NCBI GenBank assembly: GCA_029339505.1
Contig: JAQISU010000189.1
Location: 2,205,001 to 2,269,000 of the forward strand
Reading direction: 5' to 3'
Source of the DNA: Unio delphinus
Taxonomy: Eukaryota > Mollusca > Bivalvia > Unionida > Unionidae
Length of the DNA: 64,000 nucleotides
Positions 12,503-24,460 of the stretch are shown here, piece after piece. Under the pieces are notes generated by a model. That model was not told the origin of the DNA. It did not search any database and was given only the letters and a program-made list of their open reading frames with translations. The translations under genes and the position numbers were made by a program. Position 1 is the first letter of the stretch; each line of letters starts with the position of its first letter.

Positions 12503-12727
12503 GTTTTGTTGTTGTAGGGTTTAACGCCATTTTTAAGCACATGATAGGCTATACATGACGGCCAGTATAATCGGTGGAGGAAGAACCCGGGAAAGCCCTC
12601 AGAAAGAACCACCGACCCACTAGAAGCTACTGGCAAGCTTTCTCATATAACTACAGTAGCCGAATCTTAGATTCGAACCCACGAAGAGGTGAGATGGCAG
12701 TGATCCATAACACAAAGTGCTTTAGTG
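12503..12727 (-). mobile_element. SINE-A copy, minus strand
   Basis: Body strings ggtttaacgccattttta, ggtggaggaagaacccggga, agctactggcaagctttctc and gaggtgagatggcagtgatc match the intact copies at 31240 and 53057. The (caa)n-type tail lies at the left (ttgttgt near 12505) and the tRNA-like head at the right is degenerate. Confidence 0.85.
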
Positions 12728-13489
12728 AATAGATAAAATAAGATTTCTATATGATTTTTCAATATTGAGAGAGGAGCCCATAATCAATCCCTTTGATCCC
12801 TCTTTCCCAATTCCCTGTAGCATGGCAGCCAAGGGATTATTCTTCAGGCAAGGATACAAGAATGAAGCCTGAAATAAAGGAGAAAAAAATGCCTGTACCA
12901 TTGCATTTCGTCCATGATTTTGGTTACAAGGAATTTATTTCAAAATGTTTTATTTCACTCAAATTAAAAAAACTACAGTTAAAATGAACTTTTTAAAACA
13001 AAATCACTAGACAGACAAATGGATACTCAAAACTGCCTATTATAGGGTTAAAACTAGAGCAACTTCAACTTCTAAATATAAAAAAGTATAAATATGTTAA
13101 TTTAATACAAATGATCCTGCTTACAGTCTGTCATAATGCAAAATATAACCAAGGGTTCCTGCACACTTAATAAAAACAAATTCCAAAAACTTTTCTAAAA
13201 CCTTTCCACAGTTATTCATCAAAGACTAAACACCATAATGTCAAGTAATCATTATGCTCAAAACAAGTCTCTTGAATTGGTGCTCAGCATCCTATGAAAT
13301 AAGCAGTTACTTTATTTACCATATATGTTTATACACTGGATTTTTTGGGACACCATATATTAATTTTAAAAGTAATTTTTGTGCACTGTATGTTCTGGGA
13401 CACATCAGGTTTTTTCCAGGTGTAAGGTGTGGGAAACCTTTTAAATCATTCGAAAAATACAGGTTGGAAAATGCACTCGTACTGAAATT
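12728..13489. other. non-coding stretch, nothing recognised
   Basis: Short open frames at 12793-12987 and 13254-13697 (+) carry no recognisable domain; the second runs through the duplicated segment that follows. Confidence 0.45.
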
Positions 13490-13690
13490 GGTTTTTGAAA
13501 ATTATAAAACTGTACTTGAAATAAAACTCTGTAATCCACTGCAGCAGCATCTCATCAACACAACCCTTCTCCTGTACATGTACAATCCATTCTTTCTGTG
13601 TATTTTTCATATTTTGGTTTTTAAAAATTATAAAACTGTACTTGATATAAAACTCTTTAATCCACTGCAGCAGCATCTCATCAACACAAC
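13490..13690. repeat. direct duplication, ~75 bp, 126 bp apart
   Basis: 13490-13564 and 13616-13690 are nearly identical, both containing ccactgcagcagcatctcat and attataaaactgtacttga. The intervening 51 bp is not repeated. The open frames on both strands here are products of this duplication. Confidence 0.85.
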
Positions 13691-14662
13691 CATTTGAAAA
13701 AAAATCTGCACCGTCTTGATAATCCTCACACTTTTGACCCCCATCTTATCGTCAGTCCATTCAGTAATGTGACCAAAGTACACCAGAATTTCATACATGT
13801 TATATATATATCATATTGTCAGCTAAATCTACTTCTCTTCTGACCTTAACAAATTCATTACATGATTTTATTTTGTCCAGATCTTCTGGGTGAAACTGGG
13901 TCATCAAAGTCCATGTACGAAGCACAATGCTGTGTCACTATAAAAACTGTTCCAACTGATTTTCAAAATTCCCATAAATACTGCAGAAAAGGAACCCATG
14001 TTGGCTTCTATATTTCATTTGTCTTTGTATATTAAAAAAAGATCAGTACATGTATAAGAATTCATAGTCAGCTTTCAAGGTTAGCATGCTTTACATTAAA
14101 ATAACATTTGAATTGATAACTTTAAAAAAACAATGGCTTTAGAGTGTTTAAAGCTGGCTTGTTTTGTAATTTTAAAAAAACCTTGTCTTTGTCCTGTCAG
14201 TAAGTTCAAAGGAGTTTGCTGCTCGTAACCAGTTGTGTATCTGTAATTATGATTAATACAAAGGACAAATGATGTTGGCAGGTAAATAGTAATGATACTT
14301 TTGTAACCTGTGCTGGTCAAAACATTGTCACTTGCACTCAGGTGAATGTGTTTTATAAAAATGATTTTTATTTGTGCGATACTGTCATACAGTAGACCTG
14401 GATATAATTCAATCTTGATTATTTTGTACCTACAAAAGTGTAGGTACAAATGACAGCTGTCTTCAAGATATCAGCTGATTATTTCCCTCCTTTTGCGATT
14501 TTGTTGGATCCAGTTTTCAGTCAGATAACATATTCAAACCTTTGTTTTTTTCTCAATGCTCATGTTAATGTGTTAAAGTGATACACACTACAATTTGAAA
14601 CCTACACTACCTATATGGATTTTGTGGGTCTTTTCTTCTTTAATGCTCATGTTGAAAAAAGG
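13691..14662. other. non-coding stretch, nothing recognised
   Basis: AT-rich; the minus-strand open frame at 14096-14449 has no identifiable domain. Confidence 0.45.
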
Positions 14663-14670
14663 AATAAATG

Positions 14671-16107
14671 TAGAGCTGTACCGATGTCACTTTTTGCCGA
14701 TCATGCCGATACCACGTATAGCAGATTATTAAAATTGCCGATACCGATTATGAGACCAATTATTTCATTATCACAGTATATATACTCGCGCATAAGCTGA
14801 ATAATATAGGAAAAAAATAAAGGCCTGGAATGGGGGTTGGCAGTTGGTTTTTCCATGTCCTAAGACATAGGCAAGTTAAAAAAATAACTTTCGGTGACCT
14901 GACAGTTATGAAACTGTTATAAAGTACTATCATTGATTTAAAAGAGAAAAGTTAATATTCGTCTGCAAAGAGTGACCTGTCGTCAGTGAGTAGCATTTAC
15001 ATTTTGTACTTCCCATAATAAATTTAGCCCCCCTCTGGAACGGCCACCCGCCTTATAAGGCCACTTTCCCGGTGCAGCAGGGGTGGCCGTATAAGAGGGG
15101 GGCTACTGTAGTGCTTGTGACCTCAAAATTAAGACATGTTGAGAGTTAGACAAAATGCTGTTTACAAATTTTAACAAGAAGGGTTAAACGGCTAATTGGC
15201 GAATATTGTAATGAAATTCAACAGAGTGTTAGAAGTTGCTAGAACTGATATTTCACGTGGAACATTATGTATGATGCCTAACTTAGTGCTTGGAATAAGA
15301 CCTTATCTTGACATGACAATTCACTCTCACTCTAATGGACAAACAAGGGCAACATGTCAGTGTTGTAAAGAAGTTTTAAAATTAAACTCTATGGCAACCG
15401 CTGTTTCTACTTGTATGGAAATATAGCCATTGCAGGTAGGTCCAATTTGCTTCTTGAAGGGGACTGCAACGTTTACTGGTGGTACTCTTGAACTCCTAGT
15501 TTTAAAATCATAGCTATACCTCTGTGCATTCTTTGGAAAATGCTAGAATTGATAAGATTTCGCTTCGTTTAAGTTGCCGCGAGAGGCTAGCTTTATAGGC
15601 CCAAACAAAAGCCAGTGGTGGTTGTTTTTTGTCTTTTTTTTATCCGACCACGACATTAAAGCCTGGCAGCAAGATCAACTAATTGTTCAATAAAGTATGG
15701 GTTGGAACTGGCAGCTTGTCGGCATAAATGATTAGAAAACAAAGAATTTGTTCAAGCTGGGACCAAGGGCTTCTGTCGACAAGTACATTTATCTTTTATC
15801 TCGACATCGACATAAGCATGACAATTTGATAGTAATAGAAGACCAAGGGACTGGGACTTTTTTTTTGTCGACATAGGCGGCTTGTCGATATAAGTTATGT
15901 CAATATAAACGGGTAGGACTGAATTTAATTCTGATTTAAAATTCAAAGCTATGTCAAGATGAATGTTATGAATGAATTTATATTTTGGAAATTTGTTTTT
16001 TAATAAAATTTACATTGGTACCGATTATTTCTGCCGATAACGATTATACCAATTGTTCTAATAATCGGCCCGATTATGAGTACGGGCGATTAATCGGTAC
16101 AGCTCTA
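14671..16107. mobile_element. non-autonomous hAT-like DNA transposon with intact 8-bp TSD
   Basis: The element starts tagagctgtaccgat and ends with its exact complement atcggtacagctcta, a perfect 15-bp terminal inverted repeat. It is flanked on both sides by the same 8 bases, aataaatg (14663-14670 and 16108-16115). An 8-bp duplication and a terminus fitting YARNG are hallmarks of the hAT superfamily. The ends are rich in ccgat/atcgg motifs, possible subterminal transposase sites. At 1437 bp with no transposase ORF it must depend on a partner in trans. Inside are a small GC-rich fold-back (15025-15105), a 76-codon open frame (15196-15426) that I do not recognise, and a patch rich in gtcgac/tgtcga strings (about 15700-15915), so it may be a composite. 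Confidence 0.88.
15025..15105. repeat. nested GC-rich fold-back, 81 bp
   Basis: Ends tagcccccctct and agaggggggcta are perfect 12-bp complements. With three mismatches the arms extend inward to cggccaccc/gggtggccg, about 24 bp. It is strikingly GC-rich in AT-rich surroundings and could form a stable hairpin. It lies inside the hAT-like element and may be a separate small insertion; no target duplication is evident. Confidence 0.75.
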
Positions 16108-16115
16108 AATAAATG

Positions 16116-17001
16116 AAAACAATACAAGGTTAGTTTCTTACTATCAAATAAGCATGTTATCTATTTTATTGCAACAAGCAGTGAGAAGGGAGGATAAATG
16201 CATTACAAAAAGTCTTAAGACATATGGCCTAGGAGTCAAAAATTCACATAATATCTAGGATAGGAAAAAAATTATTTATATCATGTCCCAATATATACAG
16301 TAAATACAATAACAATATTATGAACTCCGTTTTCAGAAATCCCATGACTTTTCAAAGCCCTTGAAATTTATTTTTTAATTCCAAAACTTTTGCAGGATTC
16401 CAGGACCTGTGGGAACATTGTTATCAAGACAGATTGACTGACATACATATAGACATACAAGTGAATTCACATTTATGGTCAGATATAAAAAAAAAAAGAT
16501 CAGGGCAAATTGTAAGAATATGCATATAAAAAGCTGAATATACTATGAAATTCTTTTGTTTTACAAATTTAAGTATTAATGATAACTTTACATATTTCAA
16601 AATGACGAGCAAATGGATATCTTTCAAATAAATACAAGTATTATTGTGATTACTCACTGCACATCTGCCGTGTGATCCAAATCTGAAAAGAGATTTAAGC
16701 TACAATTAAGTAAAACCTTAAACCAGAGTTCCAGATCAGCAGTGCATTAAATTTTGTGTCTTCTACATAAACGTATCAACTAAAAATGTGGACAAATTTA
16801 GCATGCATTTAAATTCCGCAAAAATTTAATTTTAAGCATTAAGTCCAATTTGTCAGCATATTGAATTCATCTAAACAAGTTGCAGATGTTTCATGTAAAC
16901 AGTAAAATAATAGAATAAAAGATACCAAAAGTCAAATGTTATAAAGGATATACAAATACAATTTATCAATTTGTAAAAAAAAAAAAAATTTACATTAAAG
17001 T
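16116..17001. other. non-coding stretch, nothing recognised
   Basis: Spacer between the two hAT-like elements. The minus-strand open frame at 16424-16657 has no domain. Confidence 0.45.
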
Positions 17002-17009
17002 ATTATTAC

Positions 17010-17488
17010 TAGGGCATACCAGTAACCGATTAGCATTTTTCTACTGACTTCTGATTCCGGATTTTGGGCATGAAATTTTTCCGATTCCGGATACGACTTG
17101 ATTAAATGGAAATGCTAAATCCGTATTTTTTTTTTCTAAAAAATTTCATCTTCCGTTTTCGGGTTTCTGGTATCTGGTTTTGCAGTGTCTAGCATGTTAC
17201 TTAGTACTTTACCATATCCGGCTTCATTTCCGGTTTTCATCCGCTGGTTCAAATAAATTGTCTCACAGCGTGGTTGTGTTGACCATATTGGACTTTTCTG
17301 ACTTCTTATTTAACTTTATTAACGCACTATCGAATGACAAGCAGTGTTAGACACGGTGCTATAGAAATTCAACTTTATTATTTTTATTATCCGAATTGGT
17401 AGTTCCTGCCTTGTCCGACTCCGATTATTCGGGAGTTCATACTATCCGGTGGAATCCGATTTCCGGATCAAAAGTCGGTTATGCCCTA
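17010..17488. mobile_element. second hAT-like MITE with intact 8-bp TSD
   Basis: Begins tagggcatacc and ends ggttatgccctaa in complement (perfect 9-bp tagggcata end, then imperfect pairing through the ccga motifs). Flanks are the identical 8 bases attattac at 17002-17009 and 17489-17496. The interior is full of ttccgga/tccggat motifs in both orientations, as expected for subterminal transposase-binding repeats. 479 bp and non-coding. Its ends differ from those of the element at 14671, so it is another family. Confidence 0.88.
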
Positions 17489-17496
17489 ATTATTAC

Positions 17497-19598
17497 TTAT
17501 GAATAAAATAAGTTTCTTTATGAGTATATTCATGTCACCATGCACAATATCTATTGGCATGAAAGGAAAATCAAGTAGAGAGTAATTATTTGTGTTAAAG
17601 TATGTTGAAACATTAGAGGAAAACTAAGGATCTCAATACTTTTTAATATGAAAGCAATGATTATTCATTCTCTTAGAATCTCATTGAAGTATCTGTCGGC
17701 ATTTGTGTTGGTTTCTTTTTTAACCCCAATCATGGAAACAGTGAATCATATGAAATTTGTTAGTATCAAATTTTGTGATTTGTTTCTTAAAAAATGCATG
17801 TTCATTTAATTTTGTGAAGTTATCATAAAAAATAAAATAAGAGTAACAATGCATCGAGTATCATAAATGATTAATTTCAAATTCCACATACATGTATTTT
17901 CAAGCACTGGCTCATCCTCAAAAATTAGGTTTATTTTAAGTTTGCTAATTGTGGATATCTTAATCAAACGAAATGTCAACATTCTTTTTTCACACATGTA
18001 CAACAAGCAGATTCCACTGCTGTAATATATAGTAATTAGTTTTCTAATATTTTCCCAAAAATGCTTTAGACAAGTAACAATTAGGCACAAAAAAAAAACA
18101 ATAACAGTGAACTGCTTTTCAGTAAACAATCCTTGCCATACATAAACAGTTCATTCAAAAATGATTTTTTATCTCTCGACTATCAACAGGTCTCATAAAG
18201 CAAATAATCTGATGTACAATACCAATCACTGCAAACAGTCCTACAAGGAGACGACAACTCTAAACTCATTTTTATGGTAGCTGATTGATCAATTAAATGA
18301 TTGGTATGACAGTGGAGATGTTCTTTCTTTTCATATGAAAACATCTACCTTAAAGCTAATTCAAAATTGAACATTTCAATAAATGACAAAGGATCACTCT
18401 GATTGGAATGTGCTTCAAGAAAGTGAATGATCATTGTTTTCACTGAATATTTTTAAGGATACATGTGGTTACAAAAGTTTGAAACTATACTGTACTATAT
18501 ATACAAACCTATACTCGAAATAATATTGTTTTGAATTTTATTAAAATGTTTCAATTTCATTGGGTTTCATCAAGCTTTTGTGAGTGTTTATTATTATAAA
18601 TGAATGTGTTTTGGGAAGTAGCAAAAATGAAAAAAATCAGAAGCAAAAATACATTTATTTCAATAGTGCTATAACACTGACATTGGATGGTTGGTAGGCT
18701 TTCATGTTATGAATTTGAGTTAAATCAAAATTAACTAAGTTCAAATAATTTTGTTAAAAGCAAATGGATCCCTGTTTAACTACAGGATGGTGGGTTTTAA
18801 CTATCTCAAGTCAGCATAATAATTAGTGTTTCTGTACAACTGGACCAGTCTTGTAGTTGTTCAGGAAGTGTGTGTGTGTGGTGAAGAAAGTTGTTTTGCC
18901 CTCCAGTCAGTTTACCCCTCATCATTTCATCCCCAGCAATGTTTCCCCCATCTCATCCTGTAAACTGAATAGGTTAAGTCATTTTTCATGGAAATTTATT
19001 CTGCTGCCAGGACAGTGTCATTTATATACAGCATAATATGTAATTAAAATGTGTGAGTGCGTTTCATCAGTGAATATAAAGAGAAGAAATATTCTTCCAT
19101 CAAATTATTGAAAACATGCTCGTTATTTAGTAAATTATGAGCAAGGGTTGGTAGGCAGATGGATAGATGGGAAACTAGACAATGCTACAGGTTTTTCCAA
19201 TCCCCAACCATCTATCCATTAACCAATACTCATAAATGCAACAAGGAACTGTGACACGAGGCATGTAAAGATGTACCAGTATATGCTACAATGACTTGCA
19301 AATTTGACATTAACAGATATTCAGGAGTGCAAATAAATATATTTTTATGAATGAAAAAGCTGAACATGATTTTCTGAAAATTTCAATTCTAAAATGTGAA
19401 AACTTAATATCCATCCTACAAAGTAGACAGCAATCATGCAGATTAGGATTATTCCACTAAACCCTTTGCATATCACGTACATACTACAGTACAAATAGCT
19501 TTATGTAAATTGTGCATACTGTGACTTTGCAAAAATAGTCTTTCCAGATAAGGTGGCAGATGTGTGAATAGTCTTTAACAGTTAATATACATGACAAA
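17497..19598. other. non-coding stretch, nothing recognised
   Basis: AT-rich. One minus-strand open frame of 107 codons (17806-18129) has low-complexity hydrophobic composition and no recognisable domain. A weak fold-back (cagatggatagatggg against ccatctatccatt) lies near 19155-19220. Confidence 0.45.
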
Positions 19599-19687
19599 CA
19601 CAGGCACTTGATTCTGAGTAAATTCATGTATTCACTGTGTTATATTGTGAGTGTATACATGAATTTACTCGGAATCAAGTGCCTGTG
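19599..19687. repeat. hairpin: 32-bp inverted repeat with 25-bp loop
   Basis: 19599-19630 (cacaggcacttgattctgag...) pairs with 19656-19687 with a single mismatch. Flanks share a weak direct resemblance (gaatagtct... and gaatagcct...). The hairpin is too AT-mixed and isolated to call a terminator or RNA gene; it may be a small fold-back element. Confidence 0.85.
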
Positions 19688-20349
19688 ATGACAGACATGC
19701 GAATAGCCTCAGCCATGTAACCAACACCTCTTCTTTTGTCAAGTTGCCATTGTTACGAAAACAAAACATGTATCTGATTAAACAAATCAGTGATCCTATT
19801 TTAATAAACTAAATGCAAACCAAATGCACACAAACTAACAATGCAGCACGTTGAAAAATGTTTGGTATCATTTAAGTAGATTTGCATCCATTTATGGATT
19901 AGTTGATCTGGCCATGAATATAGATGCACGAGGATCCAAACAAATTGAATATAAAGGCATGCATAAATAAATTCTTTTAGAAAATAAACTAGTTTCCTAA
20001 AAAGTCGTATCTGAACGTCTACAATGTCACTGGCTTTTCTATATGATCATCTATATGATCTGGGGGGTAAAACAAGATTGTGGGAAAAAAAAGGCATGGA
20101 TTTCAAAAAGATGAAATAGGTTTGTATTTAGTGGACAAATTTTAGTTCATTACGTAGTGGGAAACATTAGCTTGTTTGGTGCCGTTTGCCGACATTAAAC
20201 AATAATATAACAATTCACATCAACAATCAGACATACTTAACATTTATAAAATAATTCTTGTTATAAAAACATAGGTTATTCAATGTTAAAACTGCAAACA
20301 TTCAGGTGAGCAAAACGACCTGGGTTCCGTATACATTTGTGTGCTTGCG

Positions 20350-20352
<3 letters not shown>

Positions 20353-20423
<71 letters not shown>
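20353..20423. repeat. (GA)n microsatellite
   Basis: About 35 uninterrupted GA units; the Arg-Glu and Leu-Ser open frames on the two strands are translations of it. Confidence 0.97.
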
Positions 20424-20425
<2 letters not shown>

Positions 20426-20882
20426 ATACATTCATATTTCTGTTCTGGAAGTTGCTGAGCAAATGCCATGCTTTCGTCTATGTAATAATGGAATGTGTTA
20501 TCCAGGTGCAAATTGTGCAATAGAATTAAAAAAAAGGTATTCCTATTGCGATTTTAATCTGGACTAGTTATCAATTATGATAGTTGAAAAGTAGAGCAGT
20601 GATAATAAATTTGTAACCAGTCTTGATGCTGAAAAGGAAAACATTAGAAGAATTCCGAGTATGTGTGTTGTTTAAGTATGGTGGTAATATTTGTCATGTG
20701 TTACCTAAAATGGACAATCTGAAGAAAATTATAAAGATTCAGGTACATAAATACCATGTTTGTGTTTTACACTGAGTAAATATTTTTTTTTCAAAGCACT
20801 AATAAAGTACTGTATAAAGATATATTTCGTAAAGAAGTTTGCAAATGTTAAAAACATGCATAAACACGTTCAAATTTAGAAA

Positions 20883-20908
<26 letters not shown>
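20883..20908. repeat. (CA)n microsatellite
   Basis: About 13 CA units inside the spacer of the large inverted repeat. Confidence 0.95.
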
Positions 20909-20914
<6 letters not shown>

Positions 20915-21639
20915 AGAGCTGGGATTTAACGTTATCCAGTTCTGATGTTTCTCGAGTAGTGACGTGGTTCATGTCTATAGGAAAAGCCAGTGACATTGTA
21001 GACGTTCAGATACGACTTTTTAGGAAACTAGTTTATTTTCTAAAAGAATTTATTTATGCATGCCTTTATATTCAATTTGTTTGGATCCTCGTGCATCTAT
21101 ATTCAATTGGAAGACTAGAATTACATGTAGCAAAATTAATGTTAAATTACGTGTACTCTAATACAGACTGGATTGAATGATATCACAATGAAAATACTGT
21201 TTTGAAACAAATCGTACTGCCCTGTTATCTGTAACTTTCTGTTATGATAGGATTCAGGATTGACATTCTCTTTTCTTGACCCAGTTTAGTACGACTGACC
21301 AGGCTACAACTATGAAAATCCACAAAAATCACTATTTTGCATCTGCATGTTTTTTCCCCACGTAATAACAGTTAATGTGTAGAGCATTGAGTGTTCAAGA
21401 TTGAATAGACGTTGCTTACATTATTTTAGTATTCAATTCTAGAGCAATAAATATTATTTAATTTGTGTAAATGCACATTGAAATACACTTTTGTTACTGT
21501 TACTGATCTCTTGATGGAAAAAAAAGAAGAAGCAACAATATTTGCATAGTTTTACTTTGTTGTGACCTTATTTTTGAAGTGCTACATTGCTCCACTACCA
21601 TAGGATCATATGGCTTCACTAGTGGACTATGTTCTGAAC

Positions 21640-23360
21640 TGTTCTTTTCAGTTTAGCAAACACTGCTTGGGCAGCATTGTTCACTTCCACAAAAGACCTG
21701 TGTCATGTATTCCTTGGTCTGAGATATGTTCTCTTAATTTGCCTGGTGATGTTAACCCCATCAACTGCTTCTGTAGATTTATTGGTTAATAGTTACTTGG
21801 CAGGTGGTGTCCAACAACTCATTCTTACAGATCCTCACTGAGATATTAAGGTACTTGACTTGAAACAACTGTTCATTAAGGACTGCAGTTTGTTGGATGT
21901 TGTTTTAGCCAACCTTCAGGTTTCTTAGCTGTATATCAGGGCAGACTTAAAGCTTGTGTTGAACAGTTGGATCTTGATCTTTTTCGGAGAGGGATGATGA
22001 GTTCCATGCCTGTTTCAGGGTGGTGAATGCTTGTCTGGTTTTCCCAGTTCTGTTCCTTATATCTTGTTCAGTCCATCCCATTACTCCCGTTTTGTTCATT
22101 TTCATTCCTGGAGTGTATGTGAAGTTCAGTGGTTGCCTTCATGACTCATCCCATCACCATTATTATTAAATTATTGGTGGGAGGAGGTATCCCAGTCTGT
22201 CTTCATTTTAAACTTGTAAGGCTTCTGAGAAATTCCCATTGTTGATCACTTGGCAAGCTGAATTTCCATATAATTTATATTTTAAAGAAATGAACTTGTA
22301 TTGGTTTCTGAAATAGGTTCTCAGCTTACAATGTTGATTGCCATACAAAATGCAATGTAGCAAAGTGCATAACCTGTCTGTTCTTCCAATCTTTGCTTGG
22401 AGAGAATTTTCATTCATTTGAATTTGATTTTGCTGGGCACTGAGAGAAGCGTCATTTCTTGCCAATTTTTAGAGCCAGATTTTCTTTCTTTGGCAGTTTG
22501 ACCATATTTCCTATCTTCCATTCTATATTGACTTGGTCACTCTCACAGATTTGTTGTAGTTGTTGCATCATTTCTGTTGTCTGTTTCAATATCAGCATTA
22601 GGAGCTTCTGGTTGGATGCCATCTGGGCCTTGGTTATGTTTTAGTGTTTTCAGGGCCTTGGAGATTCCTGTCTTGATGATGTATAAATGTTGATTCAGAG
22701 CAGTTCATCTGTTAGAGTGGTCTATTGAGGATGTCTTGAAATATTCAGTCCAGCATAATCACTGTTCATCCTCTTTACTGGGTATTGTCCCATCTTTGTC
22801 TTGATTAGCATTGATTAGCATTGATTAGTTATCAAAGTTATATCACATACCCAGTAGCTTTATCATAGCCTTATCATATAAGTCTTCCCTGCTGCAGTCT
22901 TGGCCTTGTTTGTTAACCTGTCCATAATGGATTCTGTATTCATATTTCTTCTGTTCATCTGTGCATCGATAAATATTCCACTTCATTGTTCTACAACCAG
23001 TAATGAACAACCAGGTCTCTGGTATTTGTCGTTCTTTGTGTCTTCATTTTTTTCTTTGCCTATGATTGTGCTTCAAGAACTCTGCTTCAGTTCTCATACT
23101 ATGTACAAGGGGTTGTTGAGGTTCTGGAGTGCTTTGTAGATGTTGTTAATTTGACAGCTGAATTTCTTGCTGATGTTTTTGCACTTCAGACTTTGCATGC
23201 ATGTTCAACTTTGATGCACACGTTTCTGTGGTTCCAGGATTTGATTCTTAATGAACCTACAACTAGGCGATCGATTGCTGTATTTGCTCCACTTCTAACA
23301 TGTATATCTATGAGGCTTCTCTCAATTTGTGTCCAATGGTCAGATGTTTAATCTGATTTC
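21640..23360 (-). mobile_element. decayed non-LTR retrotransposon (LINE-B), minus strand
   Basis: Conceptual reading of the minus strand, across frameshifts, shows blocks in the right order: a connector block with GPDGIQPEA (about 22.6 kb), the RT block NWQEMTLLSVPSKI (about 22.44 kb) and a C-terminal block with TGKTRQAFTTLKQAWNSSSL (about 22.0 kb) followed by LIYS and NKLQSLMN. These are the landmarks of endonuclease-RT LINE ORF2 proteins. The catalytic RT core between 22.2 and 22.1 kb is missing. Upstream of the connector, 22.9-23.36 kb reads as a decayed endonuclease end and linker. It is unlike the LINE-A copies elsewhere in the window. Confidence 0.75.
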
Positions 23361-24460
23361 CTACGTTGCTTTTGATGTTTTACGGTAGATGCTATAAAAA
23401 GGGTACCAAAATAATTTAAAAGTATTGAACCTTACCTGTGAGATATAAATATGTAGAGCATTTCATTATCAGATGCACAGGGCTTGATAATTTCTAATTC
23501 GCTTGCCTCAAAAATGATGGTAAGCAAGATTTTGGTTTTGCTGCTTTAGAAACAAATGCTAACTGTAGTATTAGTTGTAGACAATCATGTGACTTTTAAT
23601 CTTCCCTGATTTGTTGTTTGTTTTGAAACAGATACACTAGTATTTCAGAATTTGTAATCTGAATTTGATTTTAAACTTAAGACATTTTTGCGCCCATCAT
23701 GACACCTTTATCAGAGCTACTGTTTTAATCAATGTAATTCATACATTCTTTCTTGCTAATTTCCAACATCCTTTTTAAGTCTTGCATCTTCTTTTCTCTT
23801 TGTTTTTGCATTTCTGTTTTTCCATGGGTTCAGGATCTTGATTCCATAGTTAGTTTATCTATAAGTATTACATTCTTTTGTTTACTGTTTCAAAAGGTAG
23901 CTTTTCTAGTATGAATATATTAGAGTTCACTGACCCACCCTGGTTGTTGTTATAAAATTGTTGATATAGATTCAAATTCTTGACTGCTGGTTGTATCTGT
24001 GTCTTAAGACATGTCCTCAATATACTGAATTCAAATAAACATGTATTGCATTAAAATATAGTGCACTTTATACCACATCAGTTTGAGTGATTTTATTATC
24101 ATCAAGTTGATTTACTAAAATTAACCACAAAACTGCATCTGAATTTAAAGAAGGTGAAATTTAATCAGCTGACCATAGTCTTTTTAACAAGTAAAAGCAT
24201 ATTTCTGTGTCTCTGACTATGCCTTAAATTTATACATCTAGATAAATTGTTTTGTTTGTGATTGTATATAAATTGTTTTGTTTGTGATTGTAGTGCTTTG
24301 TGCATGTTCTGTTGTTTCATTTGTTGGAAGATATGTGGTTGAACTTACATAGCCTGTACTTTATATGTACATTTTGTAGTAAAAAAAACTTAGGTATGTT
24401 TTTTAATTTATTGCGAAGAGTATAAACAAAACAGAAATACAGTATAACCTGTCTTGAGAG
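23361..24460. other. non-coding stretch, nothing recognised
   Basis: AT-rich. It may hold part of the IQCC first intron or promoter region, but no exon could be supported. A short direct duplication of aaattgttttgtttgtgatt lies at 24245-24290. Confidence 0.4.

Larger units (their letters stand above)
19916..21104. repeat. near-perfect 127-bp inverted repeat pair with 0.93-kb spacer
   Basis: 19916-20042 and 20976-21104 are reverse complements; I see only a one- or two-base length difference near the inner end (ttttctata against ttttcctata). They start gaatatagatgcacgaggat on the outside and end at agccagtgac on the inside. The spacer holds a (GA)n tract and a (CA)n tract and no gene. Such identity implies a recent inverted duplication, gene conversion between arms, or a TIR element with long ends. 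The open frame at 20839-21180 runs through the right arm and is not supported as a gene. Confidence 0.9.

Noticed and set aside
20302..20523. Arg-Glu and Leu-Ser repeat open frames
   Set aside because: Translation of the (GA)n microsatellite.
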